Source: Candidatus Uhrbacteria bacterium (lineage in GTDB: Bacteria; Patescibacteriota; Patescibacteriia; JACQSD01). Taken from it: a stretch of 12,691 nt of DNA. Below, in pieces: positions 1-5,471 of this stretch. The stretch is taken from assembly GCA_016206165.1 (NCBI GenBank), contig JACQSD010000045.1:1-12691 (forward strand). Reading direction: 5' to 3'. A program made the position numbers and the translations under genes. Position 1 is the stretch's first letter; each line of letters starts with the position of its first letter. The notes below the pieces were generated by a model. It ran no database searches and had not been told where the DNA came from. It saw only the letters and a program-made list of their open reading frames with translations.

Positions 1-1
1 C

Positions 2-877
2 TCGAGTAACATTGCAACGAAATATCTCATTGGGATTTTTTTTGGGGGACTTGTCATTATGATTGGGGGGTTTCTTGATGATCGTTGGCATTGGAAGCCA
101 GGCAAACAAATCATCTTCCCTGTTCTTGCCGCATTCATTGTGATTGCGAGCGGCATTGGCATCACATTCATCACGAATCCATTCGGAGGGCAGATCCATC
201 TTGATGGGTGGCAACGCATTCTCTTTTGGTTCCAAGGGATTCCCTATCGGCTCACGCTCCCTGCCGATGTATTTACACTGCTCTGGTTGCTTGGGATGAT
301 GTACACCACAAAATTTCTCGATGGACTTGATGGGCTCGTGTCTGGCGTCACGGTCATTGGGGGCCTCGTCATTGCCGCGCTTGCCCTTGACCCCATCGTG
401 CACCAAAATGGGACTGCACTCCTTGCACTCATTCTTGCGGGAGCATTTTTCGGATTCATTCCATGGAATTGGCATCCCGCAAAGATTTTTCTTGGTGAAG
501 GAGGGAGCATCTTCGCAGGATTCATGCTTGGTGTGCTTGCGATTATTTCGGGAAGCAAAGTGACCACAACGCTCCTTGTTGTTGGTATTCCTATTCTTGA
601 TACGCTCTGGGTGATTCTTCGACGCATATTTTGGGAGCACCGATCGCCATTTGCAGGAGATCGAAAACATCTCCATCATCGATTGCTCGATCTCGGATTT
701 TCGCATCGTGCCGTCGTTCTCATGCTTTATTTTCTTGCTGCGTACTTTGGGATCACGGCACTCTTTTTACAAAGCAGCGGTAAACTTATTGCACTCCTCA
801 TTCTTTCTGGTACGATGGTACTGCTTGGTGCGGGGCTTGTGTATGGGTATTGGAAACGAAAGTCACACAGCATGTAA
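2..877 (+). CDS. WecA/MraY-family undecaprenyl-phosphate phosphosugar transferase (5' truncated)
   Basis: The reading frame is open from the first bases of the window, so the true start lies upstream and 291 residues are visible; the ATG at 59 is internal. The family transfers a phosphosugar from a UDP-sugar to undecaprenyl phosphate in the cytoplasmic membrane, the first step of a surface glycan. Family motifs appear in order: the acidic loop GGFLDDR, then KFLDGLDGLVSG (the DGLDG motif), FLGEGGS where most members have GDxGS, PILDTLWVILRR, and a terminal SPFAGDRKHLHHRLL block. The HLHHRL motif is typical of WecA/TagO/Rfe-like enzymes and argues against true MraY. Several hydrophobic membrane segments lie between the motifs. 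The Asp-to-Glu change in the GDxGS motif is conservative. The acceptor sugar cannot be told from sequence. Family membership is close to certain; the exact substrate is unknown. Confidence 0.93.
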   Translation, partial: SSNIATKYLIGIFFGGLVIMIGGFLDDRWHWKPGKQIIFPVLAAFIVIASGIGITFITNPFGGQIHLDGWQRILFWFQGIPYRLTLPADVFTLLWLLGMMYTTKFLDGLDGLVSGVTVIGGLVIAALALDPIVHQNGTALLALILAGAFFGFIPWNWHPAKIFLGEGGSIFAGFMLGVLAIISGSKVTTTLLVVGIPILDTLWVILRRIFWEHRSPFAGDRKHLHHRLLDLGFSHRAVVLMLYFLAAYFGITALFLQSSGKLIALLILSGTMVLLGAGLVYGYWKRKSHSM

Positions 878-930
878 CACGTAACATGTAACATGAGGCT
901 GTAGAAAAACTCCATTTTGTCCAACGCGTT

Positions 931-986
931 GGTAGCCGCACCCTTTAGGGTGCGCGATGAATCGCAGGCTAAAGCCTGCGGCTACC
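931..986. repeat. Cloverleaf-shaped palindromic repeat
   Basis: The ends GGTAGCCGCA (931-940) and TGCGGCTACC (977-986) are perfect 10-bp reverse complements. Inside are two further perfect 8-bp hairpins: CGCACCCT/AGGGTGCG (937-954) and CGCAGGCT/AGCCTGCG (963-980), each with a two-base centre. Together they can form a three-way cruciform. The element lies between the transferase gene and the DUF192 gene. Just upstream (about 873-894) is a short run of GTAACATG-like direct repeats. This architecture resembles REP-like intergenic elements; a copy count across the genome would be needed to prove repetition. Confidence 0.8.
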
Positions 987-1006
987 GATTATTCCACGGT
1001 CTCAAC

Positions 1007-1489
1007 ATGTACCATACGATGCAACATCGATTTTTTATTCTTATTGTGATGATGAGCGCGCTTGTGCTCGTGTCATTGGCTATGTGGTGGGAACGCAAAG
1101 AGACACCGCGCAATATGGCATTCGTACGGATTCGGAATACGACGATTCCTGTTGAAGTGCGTACAGACGCCGCGAGCCGAGCGAAAGGGCTTTCGTGGCG
1201 TGCATGGTTACCGCGCGATCAGGGCATGCTGTTTTTATTCCCGAAACCGGATCGCGCTACGTTTTGGATGCAGGGAATGCAGTTCCCTCTTGATTTTATT
1301 TGGATTGCAGGGGATCGTGTGGTCGACCTTACCGAAAACGTCCAGCCACCCCCTCCATTGCAAACGTTGAGTCCTTCGGTTCCCGCGGATCGCGTGCTTG
1401 AGGTGAATGCAAGGTTTATCGCAGAACATGCAATTCAGAATGGGGACCCTGTGGAGATGGTATTTGACAAGAATATAAAGATAGAATAG
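1007..1489 (+). CDS. DUF192 (COG1430) protein with N-terminal membrane anchor
   Basis: This 160-residue protein has a short N-terminal hydrophobic helix (about residues 8-26, RFFILIVMMSALVLVSLAMW) that would act as a signal anchor or uncleaved signal, followed by a full DUF192 domain. Recognisable family positions are KGLSWR, the block GMLFLFP, then FWMQGMQFPLDFIWI, a VQPPPP stretch, and VLEVNARFI near the end. The family is a small beta-barrel fold of unknown biochemical function, usually exported. The frame can be extended back to 917, but that extension runs through the palindromic repeat at 931-986, so I start at the ATG at 1007; the ATG at 1019 is equally possible. No convincing Shine-Dalgarno sequence precedes either. 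The family call is firm; no function can be given. Confidence 0.88.
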   Translation: MYHTMQHRFFILIVMMSALVLVSLAMWWERKETPRNMAFVRIRNTTIPVEVRTDAASRAKGLSWRAWLPRDQGMLFLFPKPDRATFWMQGMQFPLDFIWIAGDRVVDLTENVQPPPPLQTLSPSVPADRVLEVNARFIAEHAIQNGDPVEMVFDKNIKIE

Positions 1490-1492
1490 ACT
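1464..1492 (+). promoter_or_regulatory. Predicted promoter for rplU
   Basis: TTGACA (1464-1469) and TAGACT (1487-1492) are separated by 17 bp. The site lies over the last codons and stop of the DUF192 gene and would start transcription near 1499, giving rplU a leader of about 95 nt that contains the palindromic element at 1511-1585. The -35 is a perfect consensus and the -10 matches 4 of 6 positions. Prediction only. Confidence 0.55.
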
Positions 1493-1510
1493 TACCGAAT
1501 TCCTTTTTTT

Positions 1511-1585
1511 GTCATCCTGAGGAGCGAAGCGACGTGAGGATCTCGCCGATTATCAAGAAGATCCCTCGGCGCGGCTCGGGATGAC
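1511..1585. repeat. GTCATCC-type terminal inverted repeat element
   Basis: The element starts GTCATCCTGAG and ends CTCGGGATGAC, an 11-bp inverted repeat with one mismatch. A second nested pair, GAGGATCT and AGATCCCTC, lies inside. About 75 bp in all, it fills most of the gap before rplU and ends 8 bp before its ATG. I recall elements with these ends as dispersed intergenic repeats in several bacterial phyla. It carries no gene and could be a non-autonomous mobile element or an RNA hairpin in the rplU leader. Confidence 0.75.
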
Positions 1586-1593
1586 CTACGGTC

Positions 1594-1914
1594 ATGTTTG
1601 CAGTCATCAAAACCGGTGGGAAACAATATCTTGTGAAAGAGGGGCAAGCGATTGCCGTTGAGAAGGTTCCAGGAAATGCTGGAGATGCGGTTTCATTTGC
1701 CGAGGTATTGCTCGTGGGCGAGCCGGATGGATCAGGGGTGAAGGTTGGGACGCCGCTCGTTCAAGGGGCTCGTGTTCAAACTTTGCTTGTGGAGCAGGGG
1801 AAGGGAAAGAAGGTCGACGTCGTCAAATTTAAATCAAAGGTGCGCTATCGGAGAAAGTACGGCCACCGTCAGCCATTCACGAAGGTGAAGGTTGAGAAGA
1901 TTGTGAGCGCATAA
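1594..1914 (+). CDS. rplU: 50S ribosomal protein bL21
   Basis: The 106-residue product has the normal bL21 length and motifs: the start MFAVIKTGGKQYLVKEG, VKVGTPLV in the middle, and the basic RNA-binding end VRYRRKYGHRQ followed by TKVKVEKI. bL21 binds 23S rRNA in the large subunit. The start is fixed by the conserved N-terminus; no clear Shine-Dalgarno sequence precedes it, and the 5' side is the palindromic element. In most bacteria rplU is followed at once by rpmA (bL27); here it is followed by a terminator-like hairpin and a non-protein region, so bL27 must be encoded elsewhere or be absent. Confidence 0.97.
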   Translation: MFAVIKTGGKQYLVKEGQAIAVEKVPGNAGDAVSFAEVLLVGEPDGSGVKVGTPLVQGARVQTLLVEQGKGKKVDVVKFKSKVRYRRKYGHRQPFTKVKVEKIVSA

Positions 1915-1923
1915 CCTTTTATC

Positions 1924-1951
1924 AAAACCCTCTCTCTTTGCGGGGGTTTTT
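1924..1951 (+). terminator. Predicted intrinsic terminator of rplU
   Basis: AAAACCC (1924-1930) can pair with GGGTTTT (1944-1950), followed by only one more T. The hairpin begins 10 bp after the rplU stop. The stem is short and A/T rich at its base, and the T run is mostly part of the stem, so efficiency is uncertain. Confidence 0.6.
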
Positions 1952-1966
1952 CGTTGTGGCAAAATT

Positions 1967-2000
1967 CCTTCTCCTGGTAGGAGAAGGTGAGGATGAGGTT
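1967..2000 (+). repeat. Hairpin repeat family, copy 1
   Basis: CCTTCTCCT and AGGAGAAGG form a 9-bp hairpin with a three-base loop, followed by the tail TGAGGATGAGGTT. The same hairpin-plus-tail design recurs at 3428, 3471 (inverted), 6631, 8452 (inverted) and 10637. This copy lies between the rplU terminator and the promoter of the RNA region. Confidence 0.8.
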
Positions 2001-2030
2001 GTCGTAATCGGGGGTGTGCATGACGCGCTA

Positions 2031-2060
2031 TTGACAGACGGGAAGCACATAGAGTACCAT
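2031..2060 (+). promoter_or_regulatory. Predicted promoter of the orphan structured RNA
   Basis: TTGACA (2031-2036) and TACCAT (2055-2060) are 18 bp apart. The -35 is a perfect consensus; the -10 matches 4 of 6. The start point would fall near 2067. No protein gene follows on this strand before the terminator at 2597-2634, so the promoter would drive a non-coding transcript. Confidence 0.6.
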
Positions 2061-2066
2061 GCATCT

Positions 2067-2634
2067 TGTACTCGATTTTCGCGTTCCTTGTAAGAATCAA
2101 GGGGAGGGGGATAAGGCAACTCGTGGTTGATCGGAAAAGAGTTAGCATGCGGGGCGCACTGTACATTCGTGGGCTGTCCCTTGGCTGGTATCAAGAGCTC
2201 GCCAGCTATTGCGCTCGCTTCCGGCACCGTATACCTGAGTCGCCTGCTGTATAGTTGCTCCTAGTCGCGGACGTTCTCCGAACGCTCGTGGTGGAGACAT
2301 TACCGTTTTGAAATAGAGACGGAATGCTGAGGACTGGACCGGCCCTTTTGGACCGCGCTCCTATCTGATGGACTATCTCAGGCATATGCCGGTTCCCCCT
2401 CTCCGCTTATTCAAACCTCCCTGGCACGTGTGTGCTGACGTTGCGTCCCCGGCCCCTCAGACCGTTGAGACGCGATTCGCACGTGGTGCCCGGCCGCCAT
2501 GTGCCAGGGAGGCCCTTTATCGATCGACCCCGAGGAGATGAGAAGGACAACTGTGGATTTCGCACCACAGCCCAATCACTCCTCGGGGACACAAATAAAG
2601 ACGTACTCGCAACGCGCGTACGTCTTTTCTTTTT
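2067..2634 (+). ncRNA. Orphan highly structured non-coding RNA (predicted, about 570 nt)
   Basis: About 570 nt lie between a good promoter and a strong intrinsic terminator, and no convincing reading frame fills them. The stretch is dense in perfect or near-perfect stems, from 5' to 3': CCTTG/CAAGG (2086-2102); GCAACTC with GAGTTAGC, one bulged A; GGCTGG with CCAGC (2183-2206); CGTTC-TCC-GAACG (2272-2284) inside a CTCC/GGAG stem; CCGTTT/AGACGG (about 2303-2322); GGACCGGC/GCCGGTTCC (2336-2396); a 15-bp stem CCTCCCTGGCACGTG/CATGTGCCAGGGAGG (2416-2512, one G-U pair) capped by a branched arm; and CCCCGAGGAG/CTCCTCGGGG (2528-2588) enclosing CTGTGG/CCACAG. The next gene, recR, is on the opposite strand, so this is not a leader of a downstream gene. 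I looked for signatures of RNase P RNA, tmRNA, SRP RNA and introns and found none. The class is unknown; ends are inferred. Confidence 0.6.
2597..2634 (+). terminator. Strong intrinsic terminator of the orphan RNA
   Basis: AAAGACGTAC (2597-2606) and GTACGTCTTT (2618-2627) form a perfect 10-bp stem with an 11-base loop, followed by TCTTTTT. The T-rich tail is on the plus strand. The other strand also carries a weaker T-rich run, so some activity against transcripts coming out of recR is possible. Confidence 0.88.
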
Positions 2635-2643
2635 AAGAATTAT

Positions 2644-2710
2644 TCTTCGAGCGAAGCTCTGCGGAGTCGAGAAGTAATCCAGGCTTTAACTTCTCGACAG
2701 GGCTCGAAGA
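2644..2710. repeat. Large nested hairpin between convergent transcripts
   Basis: TCTTCGAGC (2644-2652) pairs with GCTCGAAGA (2702-2710), and inside them GTCGAGAAGT (2666-2675) pairs perfectly with ACTTCTCGAC (2689-2698). The element lies between the terminator of the plus-strand RNA and the 3' end of recR on the minus strand. It has no clear T-run on either side, so it looks more like a palindromic repeat or an RNA-stabilising hairpin than an intrinsic terminator. Confidence 0.7.
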
Positions 2711-2742
2711 CTAAAAATTATTGTTCCTCTTCAATCTCATTC

Positions 2743-3381
2743 CTATACAACCCTTCGTCCACTCAACGCATCTGCGATCGTGATATCATCCGCGTACTCA
2801 ATATCAGCGCCGAGGGGTAACCCACGCGCGAGGCGCGTCACAGTGACGTTCAATGGCCGCAGTAATTTTTTTAAATAAATCGTCGTTGCTTCACCCTCGA
2901 TATTTGGATCAAGCGCAATAATAACTTCAGTGATACGGTGATTCTGCTTGCCCGCCGAAGCCTTGGCGAAGGCGGGTGATTCCGTGATTCTCGTGACAAG
3001 CTCCTTGATCTTCAACTGTTCTGGCGTCACTCCTTCAATCGGGCTCAAGACGCCTCCAAGCACATGGTACCGCCCATGGAACGCGGCGCTCTTTTCTATT
3101 GCGAGGAGATCCTGCGGCTCCGCAACAACACAAAGAATCGCGTCATCGCGCCGGGGATCAGTGCAGAGCGTGCACGGCGAGACCTCGGTGATCGTGTGGC
3201 AGGTGGTGCATGTCACGAGCGATCGTTCCACCCCTCGGAGGGCCGCGATCAACGCTTCAACGTCATCGGTTTTTTTTCGCGCAATGGATAATGCAAAACG
3301 CTCGGCGGTTTTTGGGCCAACGCCGGGCAGTTTTCGAAATTGTTCGATTAACAACTCAATAGAACGAGGAAATTTTGCCAT
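2743..3381 (-). CDS. recR: Recombination mediator protein RecR
   Basis: The 212-residue product is RecR, which works with RecO (and RecF) to load RecA on single-stranded DNA. It shows the N-terminal helix-hairpin-helix LPGVGPKTAERFA (about residues 18-30), a four-cysteine zinc finger CTTC and CTLC (about 58-73), and a Toprim domain with VVAEPQDLLAIE, YHVLGGVLSPIEGV and ALDPNIEGEAT. Most RecR proteins have about 198-200 residues. The excess is an insert near residues 134-151 containing PAFAKASAGK, placed between the helix ending LVTRI and the strand ITEVIIALD. The insert is encoded by a palindromic repeat and lies at a loop, so the protein may still work. It follows dnaB on the same strand, with two repeat copies between them. 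No good Shine-Dalgarno sequence is seen upstream. Confidence 0.96.
   Translation of the reverse strand: MAKFPRSIELLIEQFRKLPGVGPKTAERFALSIARKKTDDVEALIAALRGVERSLVTCTTCHTITEVSPCTLCTDPRRDDAILCVVAEPQDLLAIEKSAAFHGRYHVLGGVLSPIEGVTPEQLKIKELVTRITESPAFAKASAGKQNHRITEVIIALDPNIEGEATTIYLKKLLRPLNVTVTRLARGLPLGADIEYADDITIADALSGRRVV
2930..2991. repeat. Palindromic repeat inserted in frame in recR with flanking direct repeats
   Basis: CCCGCC (2951-2956) and GGCGGG (2971-2976) bound a hairpin-forming core that encodes PAFAKASAGK on the minus strand. On either side are 16-base direct repeats, GTGATACGGTGATTCT (2930-2945) and GTGATTCCGTGATTCT (2976-2991), matching at 14 of 16 positions. At the protein level RITE is also repeated 18 residues apart. 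These could be a target-site duplication, though the flanks are themselves internally repetitive in GTGAT, so the exact borders are ambiguous. Confidence 0.75.
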
Positions 3382-3427
3382 ATGGGTACAGGGTTTAACG
3401 TTCAGGCTCCTGTTTTGCTCATATACT

Positions 3428-3505
3428 CCTTCTCCTTGTAGGAGAAGGTGGGGATGAGGTTCATCATGAAAACCTCACCCTAACCCTCTCCTTTGAGGAG
3501 AGGGG
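3428..3505. repeat. Two hairpin-repeat copies facing each other (copies 2 and 3)
   Basis: Copy 2 (3428-3461) has CCTTCTCCT/AGGAGAAGG and the tail TGGGGATGAGGTT. Copy 3 (3471-3505) is inverted, starting AACCTCACCC and ending with a CCTCTCC/GGAGAGG hairpin. The tails meet around a 9-base spacer, so the whole 78 bp can fold as one long structure. The pair is also bracketed by GGGTACAG (3384-3391) and CTGTACCC (3511-3518). It sits between dnaB and recR and would be part of their shared transcript. Confidence 0.82.
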
Positions 3506-3517
3506 AATCGCTGTACC

Positions 3518-4876
3518 CTAAACGTTTGCCTTGCGTTCAAGATTCCGGAAGCTTGCTTTTTGGTCGTCGAAGTAGAGTCGGATCATGCCGGTCGGGCCAT
3601 TGCGATGCTTTGCGATATGAATTTCTGCTACATTCTGTTCGTCTGGGGTTATATTTTTCATCCCCCCATCCATTGCTTTTCTGTAGATGAAAAGCACGAC
3701 GTCCGCATCTTGCTCGATCGATCCCGACTCACGAAGGTCAGCGAGCCGTGGAATTGCGGGTGAGCGCGCCTCGGTTGCGCGGGAAAGTTGTGAGAGTGCG
3801 AGGACGGGAATATTCAGCTCGCGTGCGATTGCCTTTAGGCTCCGGGAGATTTCCGAAATTTCCTGAACACGCCCCTCACTCTTCCCTCGTCCTTCCATCA
3901 GTTGCAGATAGTCGATCACAAGAAACCCAAGGCCATGTTCAATCTGGAGACGTCGCGCGCGTGCTCTGATTTCCATAATGTTCGCGGTTGCCCCGTCATC
4001 AATAAAGATTTGCGCCTCCGAGAGCACCCCCATCGCATGCCCAAGGCGCGGAAAATCGTCACCACGATCAGAGAGCTTCCCGGTACGCATTTTCCAGAGA
4101 TCAATGTTTGCCTCGGTTGCGAGCATGCGGTCCACGAGTTGTTCCTTTGACATTTCGAGCGAGAAGATACCAACAGGAATTTTCCCTCGCACTGCCGCGT
4201 TGCGCGCAATGTCGAGTGCAAGTGATGTTTTTCCAACAGACGGCCGCGCAGCAAGGATGACGAGGTCGCCCTTTTGGAGGCCAGCGAGCATGTTATCAAG
4301 ATCGGAGAAACCTGTGGAGATACCGCGGAGCTTTCCGGACTCTCGATGTAATTCGTCGATGCGTTCGAATGCAGTCGTGAGCGCTTCCTTCAATGGAATG
4401 AATGAATGACGCAGATATTTTTGTGAAACGCCGAAGAGTGTCTGTTCTGCGTTATCAAGGAGCGCGTCTGCGTCAGCGTCCGCCTCCTCATAGACGCTTC
4501 CTGCGATTGCCGTTGCTGCTTGAATGAGGCGGCGGAGTGTCGCCTTCTTCTGCACGATGTGCGCATAGTGGACGACGTGCGAAGCGGTCGGGACAAGATT
4601 TGCAAGACTCGCAAGGTACCCTCTCCCACCGACCGTCTCGAGTTGATTTTTTTCGGTGAGACGATTGCCAAGTGAGAGCAAATCGATCGGCTCGTGTTTT
4701 CCAAAGAGATCGATCATTGCTTCAAAAATCATGCGGTGACTATCGCGATAAAAATCCTCCCCATGGAGAATGTCAGCAACTTTAATGATGGCATCCTTAT
4801 CAATGAGGAGCGATCCTAACAGCGATTGTTCCGCTTCAAGATTCTGCGGCGGGAGTTTGAGATTTTCTTCAGCCAT
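3518..4876 (-). CDS. dnaB: Replicative DNA helicase DnaB
   Basis: The 452-residue product is full-length DnaB, the hexameric helicase that unwinds DNA at the replication fork. It starts with the N-terminal domain typified by PPQNLEAEQSLLGSLLID (residues 9-26) and VGGRGYLASLA, then a linker helix, then the RecA-like motor domain. Walker A is AARPSVGKTSLA (about 209-220, Lys216), followed by FSLEMSKEQLVDRML, Walker B FLVIDYLQLM (about 318-327), and LRESGSIEQDADVVLFIYR near the end with the sensor and arginine-finger region. No intein is present. The start is set by the conserved N-terminus. A predicted promoter at 4970-4998 would give a leader of about 87 nt containing TACGAATTCGTA-type repeats. 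recR follows, probably co-transcribed. Confidence 0.97.
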   Translation of the reverse strand: MAEENLKLPPQNLEAEQSLLGSLLIDKDAIIKVADILHGEDFYRDSHRMIFEAMIDLFGKHEPIDLLSLGNRLTEKNQLETVGGRGYLASLANLVPTASHVVHYAHIVQKKATLRRLIQAATAIAGSVYEEADADADALLDNAEQTLFGVSQKYLRHSFIPLKEALTTAFERIDELHRESGKLRGISTGFSDLDNMLAGLQKGDLVILAARPSVGKTSLALDIARNAAVRGKIPVGIFSLEMSKEQLVDRMLATEANIDLWKMRTGKLSDRGDDFPRLGHAMGVLSEAQIFIDDGATANIMEIRARARRLQIEHGLGFLVIDYLQLMEGRGKSEGRVQEISEISRSLKAIARELNIPVLALSQLSRATEARSPAIPRLADLRESGSIEQDADVVLFIYRKAMDGGMKNITPDEQNVAEIHIAKHRNGPTGMIRLYFDDQKASFRNLERKANV

Positions 4877-4888
4877 AAAGGGGGATCA

Positions 4889-4954
4889 CGAAAGTACGAA
4901 TTGAATACGAAACTACGAATTCGTAAATTCGTAAGGCATTCGTATTTTCGCGAT
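4889..4954. repeat. TACGAAT-type short repeats in the dnaB leader
   Basis: The leader of dnaB contains repeated TACGAA and TTCGTA units, including the palindrome TACGAATTCGTA at about 4914-4925 and an outer pair AATACGAA / TTCGTATT. They could form alternative hairpins in the dnaB leader RNA or simply be a small local expansion. Confidence 0.6.
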
Positions 4955-4969
4955 CCATTGCATGTGCCT

Positions 4970-4998
4970 ATTGTATCGCGTGTCTGCGTGTGAGACAA
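4970..4998 (-). promoter_or_regulatory. Predicted promoter for dnaB-recR
   Basis: On the minus strand TTGTCT (4998-4993) and TACAAT (4975-4970) are 17 bp apart, with the start point near 4963. The -10 matches 5 of 6 and the -35 matches 4 of 6. It diverges from the promoter at 5021-5049, the two -35 boxes being 22 bp apart. Confidence 0.55.
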
Positions 4999-5020
4999 GT
5001 ATCAAGTTAGCCACATACTA

Positions 5021-5049
5021 TTGACAGGATGTGCGACGTTGTGTAGTAT
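5021..5049 (+). promoter_or_regulatory. Predicted strong promoter for the zinc-ribbon gene
   Basis: TTGACA (5021-5026) and TAGTAT (5044-5049) are separated by 17 bp. The -35 is perfect and the -10 matches 4 of 6. The start point would be near 5056, giving a leader of about 50 nt that ends in a near-perfect Shine-Dalgarno sequence, AAAGGAGGG (5092-5100), five bases before the ATG. A second AGGAGGG lies at 5071-5077. The combination suggests high expression of the downstream protein. Confidence 0.7.
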
Positions 5050-5105
5050 CATGACGAGAGAGCGAGAAAGAGGAGGGATGACCCACCAGAGAAAGGAGGG
5101 CAATT

Positions 5106-5411
5106 ATGCCCGGGTCATCTCGGAAGAAGAAGGTGGAAGCAGGCCATGGAATGCCGTGTCCGAATCCTCATTGTAGCGGCGAGACGTTTATTTATGACAC
5201 GCGTCGCGCAAAGGGGAAACGGATGCGCCGACGTTCCCACGAATGCCTCAGATGTGGGGCACGTGGATCGACGCTCGAGCAGTACGAGGGCGAAGTCACG
5301 CCGGTGGAGAAGGTGAGTGTCGACATCTCCGTCCGGCGTGGCAAAATTCTCGTCAAGAGAAAGCGGACGGTGTCCGCGGGATGCGTTCCGGAGCAGCAGA
5401 AGGCATCGTAG
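5106..5411 (+). CDS. Small NrdR-like zinc-ribbon protein
   Basis: This 101-residue basic protein holds a four-cysteine zinc ribbon, CPNPHC and CLRC (about residues 18-49). The arrangement, with DTRRAKGKRMRRRSHECLRC between and after the first cysteine pair, resembles the DNA-binding zinc ribbon of the NrdR repressor (VxDSR ... IRRRRECxxC). NrdR normally continues into an ATP-cone domain of about 90 residues; here only about 50 residues follow, including the beta-like stretch VEKVSVDISVRRGKILVKRKR, with no ATP-cone motif. It has its own promoter, an excellent Shine-Dalgarno sequence and its own terminator, so it is a single-gene unit. A sequence-specific DNA- or RNA-binding role is plausible. 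An Ogr/Delta-type zinc finger is an alternative. I do not recognise a named family; that it is a real gene is very likely. Confidence 0.82.
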   Translation: MPGSSRKKKVEAGHGMPCPNPHCSGETFIYDTRRAKGKRMRRRSHECLRCGARGSTLEQYEGEVTPVEKVSVDISVRRGKILVKRKRTVSAGCVPEQQKAS

Positions 5412-5427
5412 GTAGATTCGATGTTCT

Positions 5428-5467
5428 AGGGGTGCGTCTGGCAGCAGGCGCACCCCTTCTATTTTTT
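5428..5467 (+). terminator. Intrinsic terminator of the zinc-ribbon gene
   Basis: AGGGGTGCG (5428-5436) and CGCACCCCT (5449-5457) form a perfect 9-bp GC-rich stem with a 12-base loop, followed by TCTATTTTTT. It begins 16 bp after the stop codon. Confidence 0.93.
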
Positions 5468-5471
5468 ATAT

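Noticed and set aside
917..1006. Upstream extension of the DUF192 frame
   Set aside because: The extra 30 residues are encoded by the cloverleaf repeat and would place it before the membrane anchor; ATG at 1007 or 1019 is more natural.
2066..2254. 62-residue plus-strand frame at the start of the RNA region
   Set aside because: It begins at the predicted transcript start with no ribosome-binding site, shows no family motif, and overlaps several RNA stems.
2289..2296. CTCCACCA on the minus strand, as at the 3' end of tmRNA
   Set aside because: No T-arm with GGTTCGA precedes it and no matching tmRNA 5' domain is found; chance match.
2067..2634. RNase P RNA or SRP RNA
   Set aside because: The conserved GAGGAAAGTCC and ACAGAA regions of RNase P RNA and the GGAAGCAGCC-type loop of SRP RNA are absent on both strands.
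2432..2677. 81-residue plus-strand frame in the RNA region
   Set aside because: It runs through the long stems and straight across the intrinsic terminator; composition is arginine/proline rich as expected from GC-rich hairpins.
2948..3457. 169-residue plus-strand frame opposite recR
   Set aside because: It is a shadow of the strongly supported recR gene and crosses the repeat pair; no signal or motif.
1967..3505. CRISPR array from recurring hairpins
   Set aside because: Copies are few, irregularly spaced, in both orientations and without spacers of even length.
5078..5174. Short upstream frame starting at the ATG right after the first AGGAGGG before the zinc-ribbon gene
   Set aside because: The ATG touches the Shine-Dalgarno sequence with no spacing, and the frame stops within the real gene; not a credible start.
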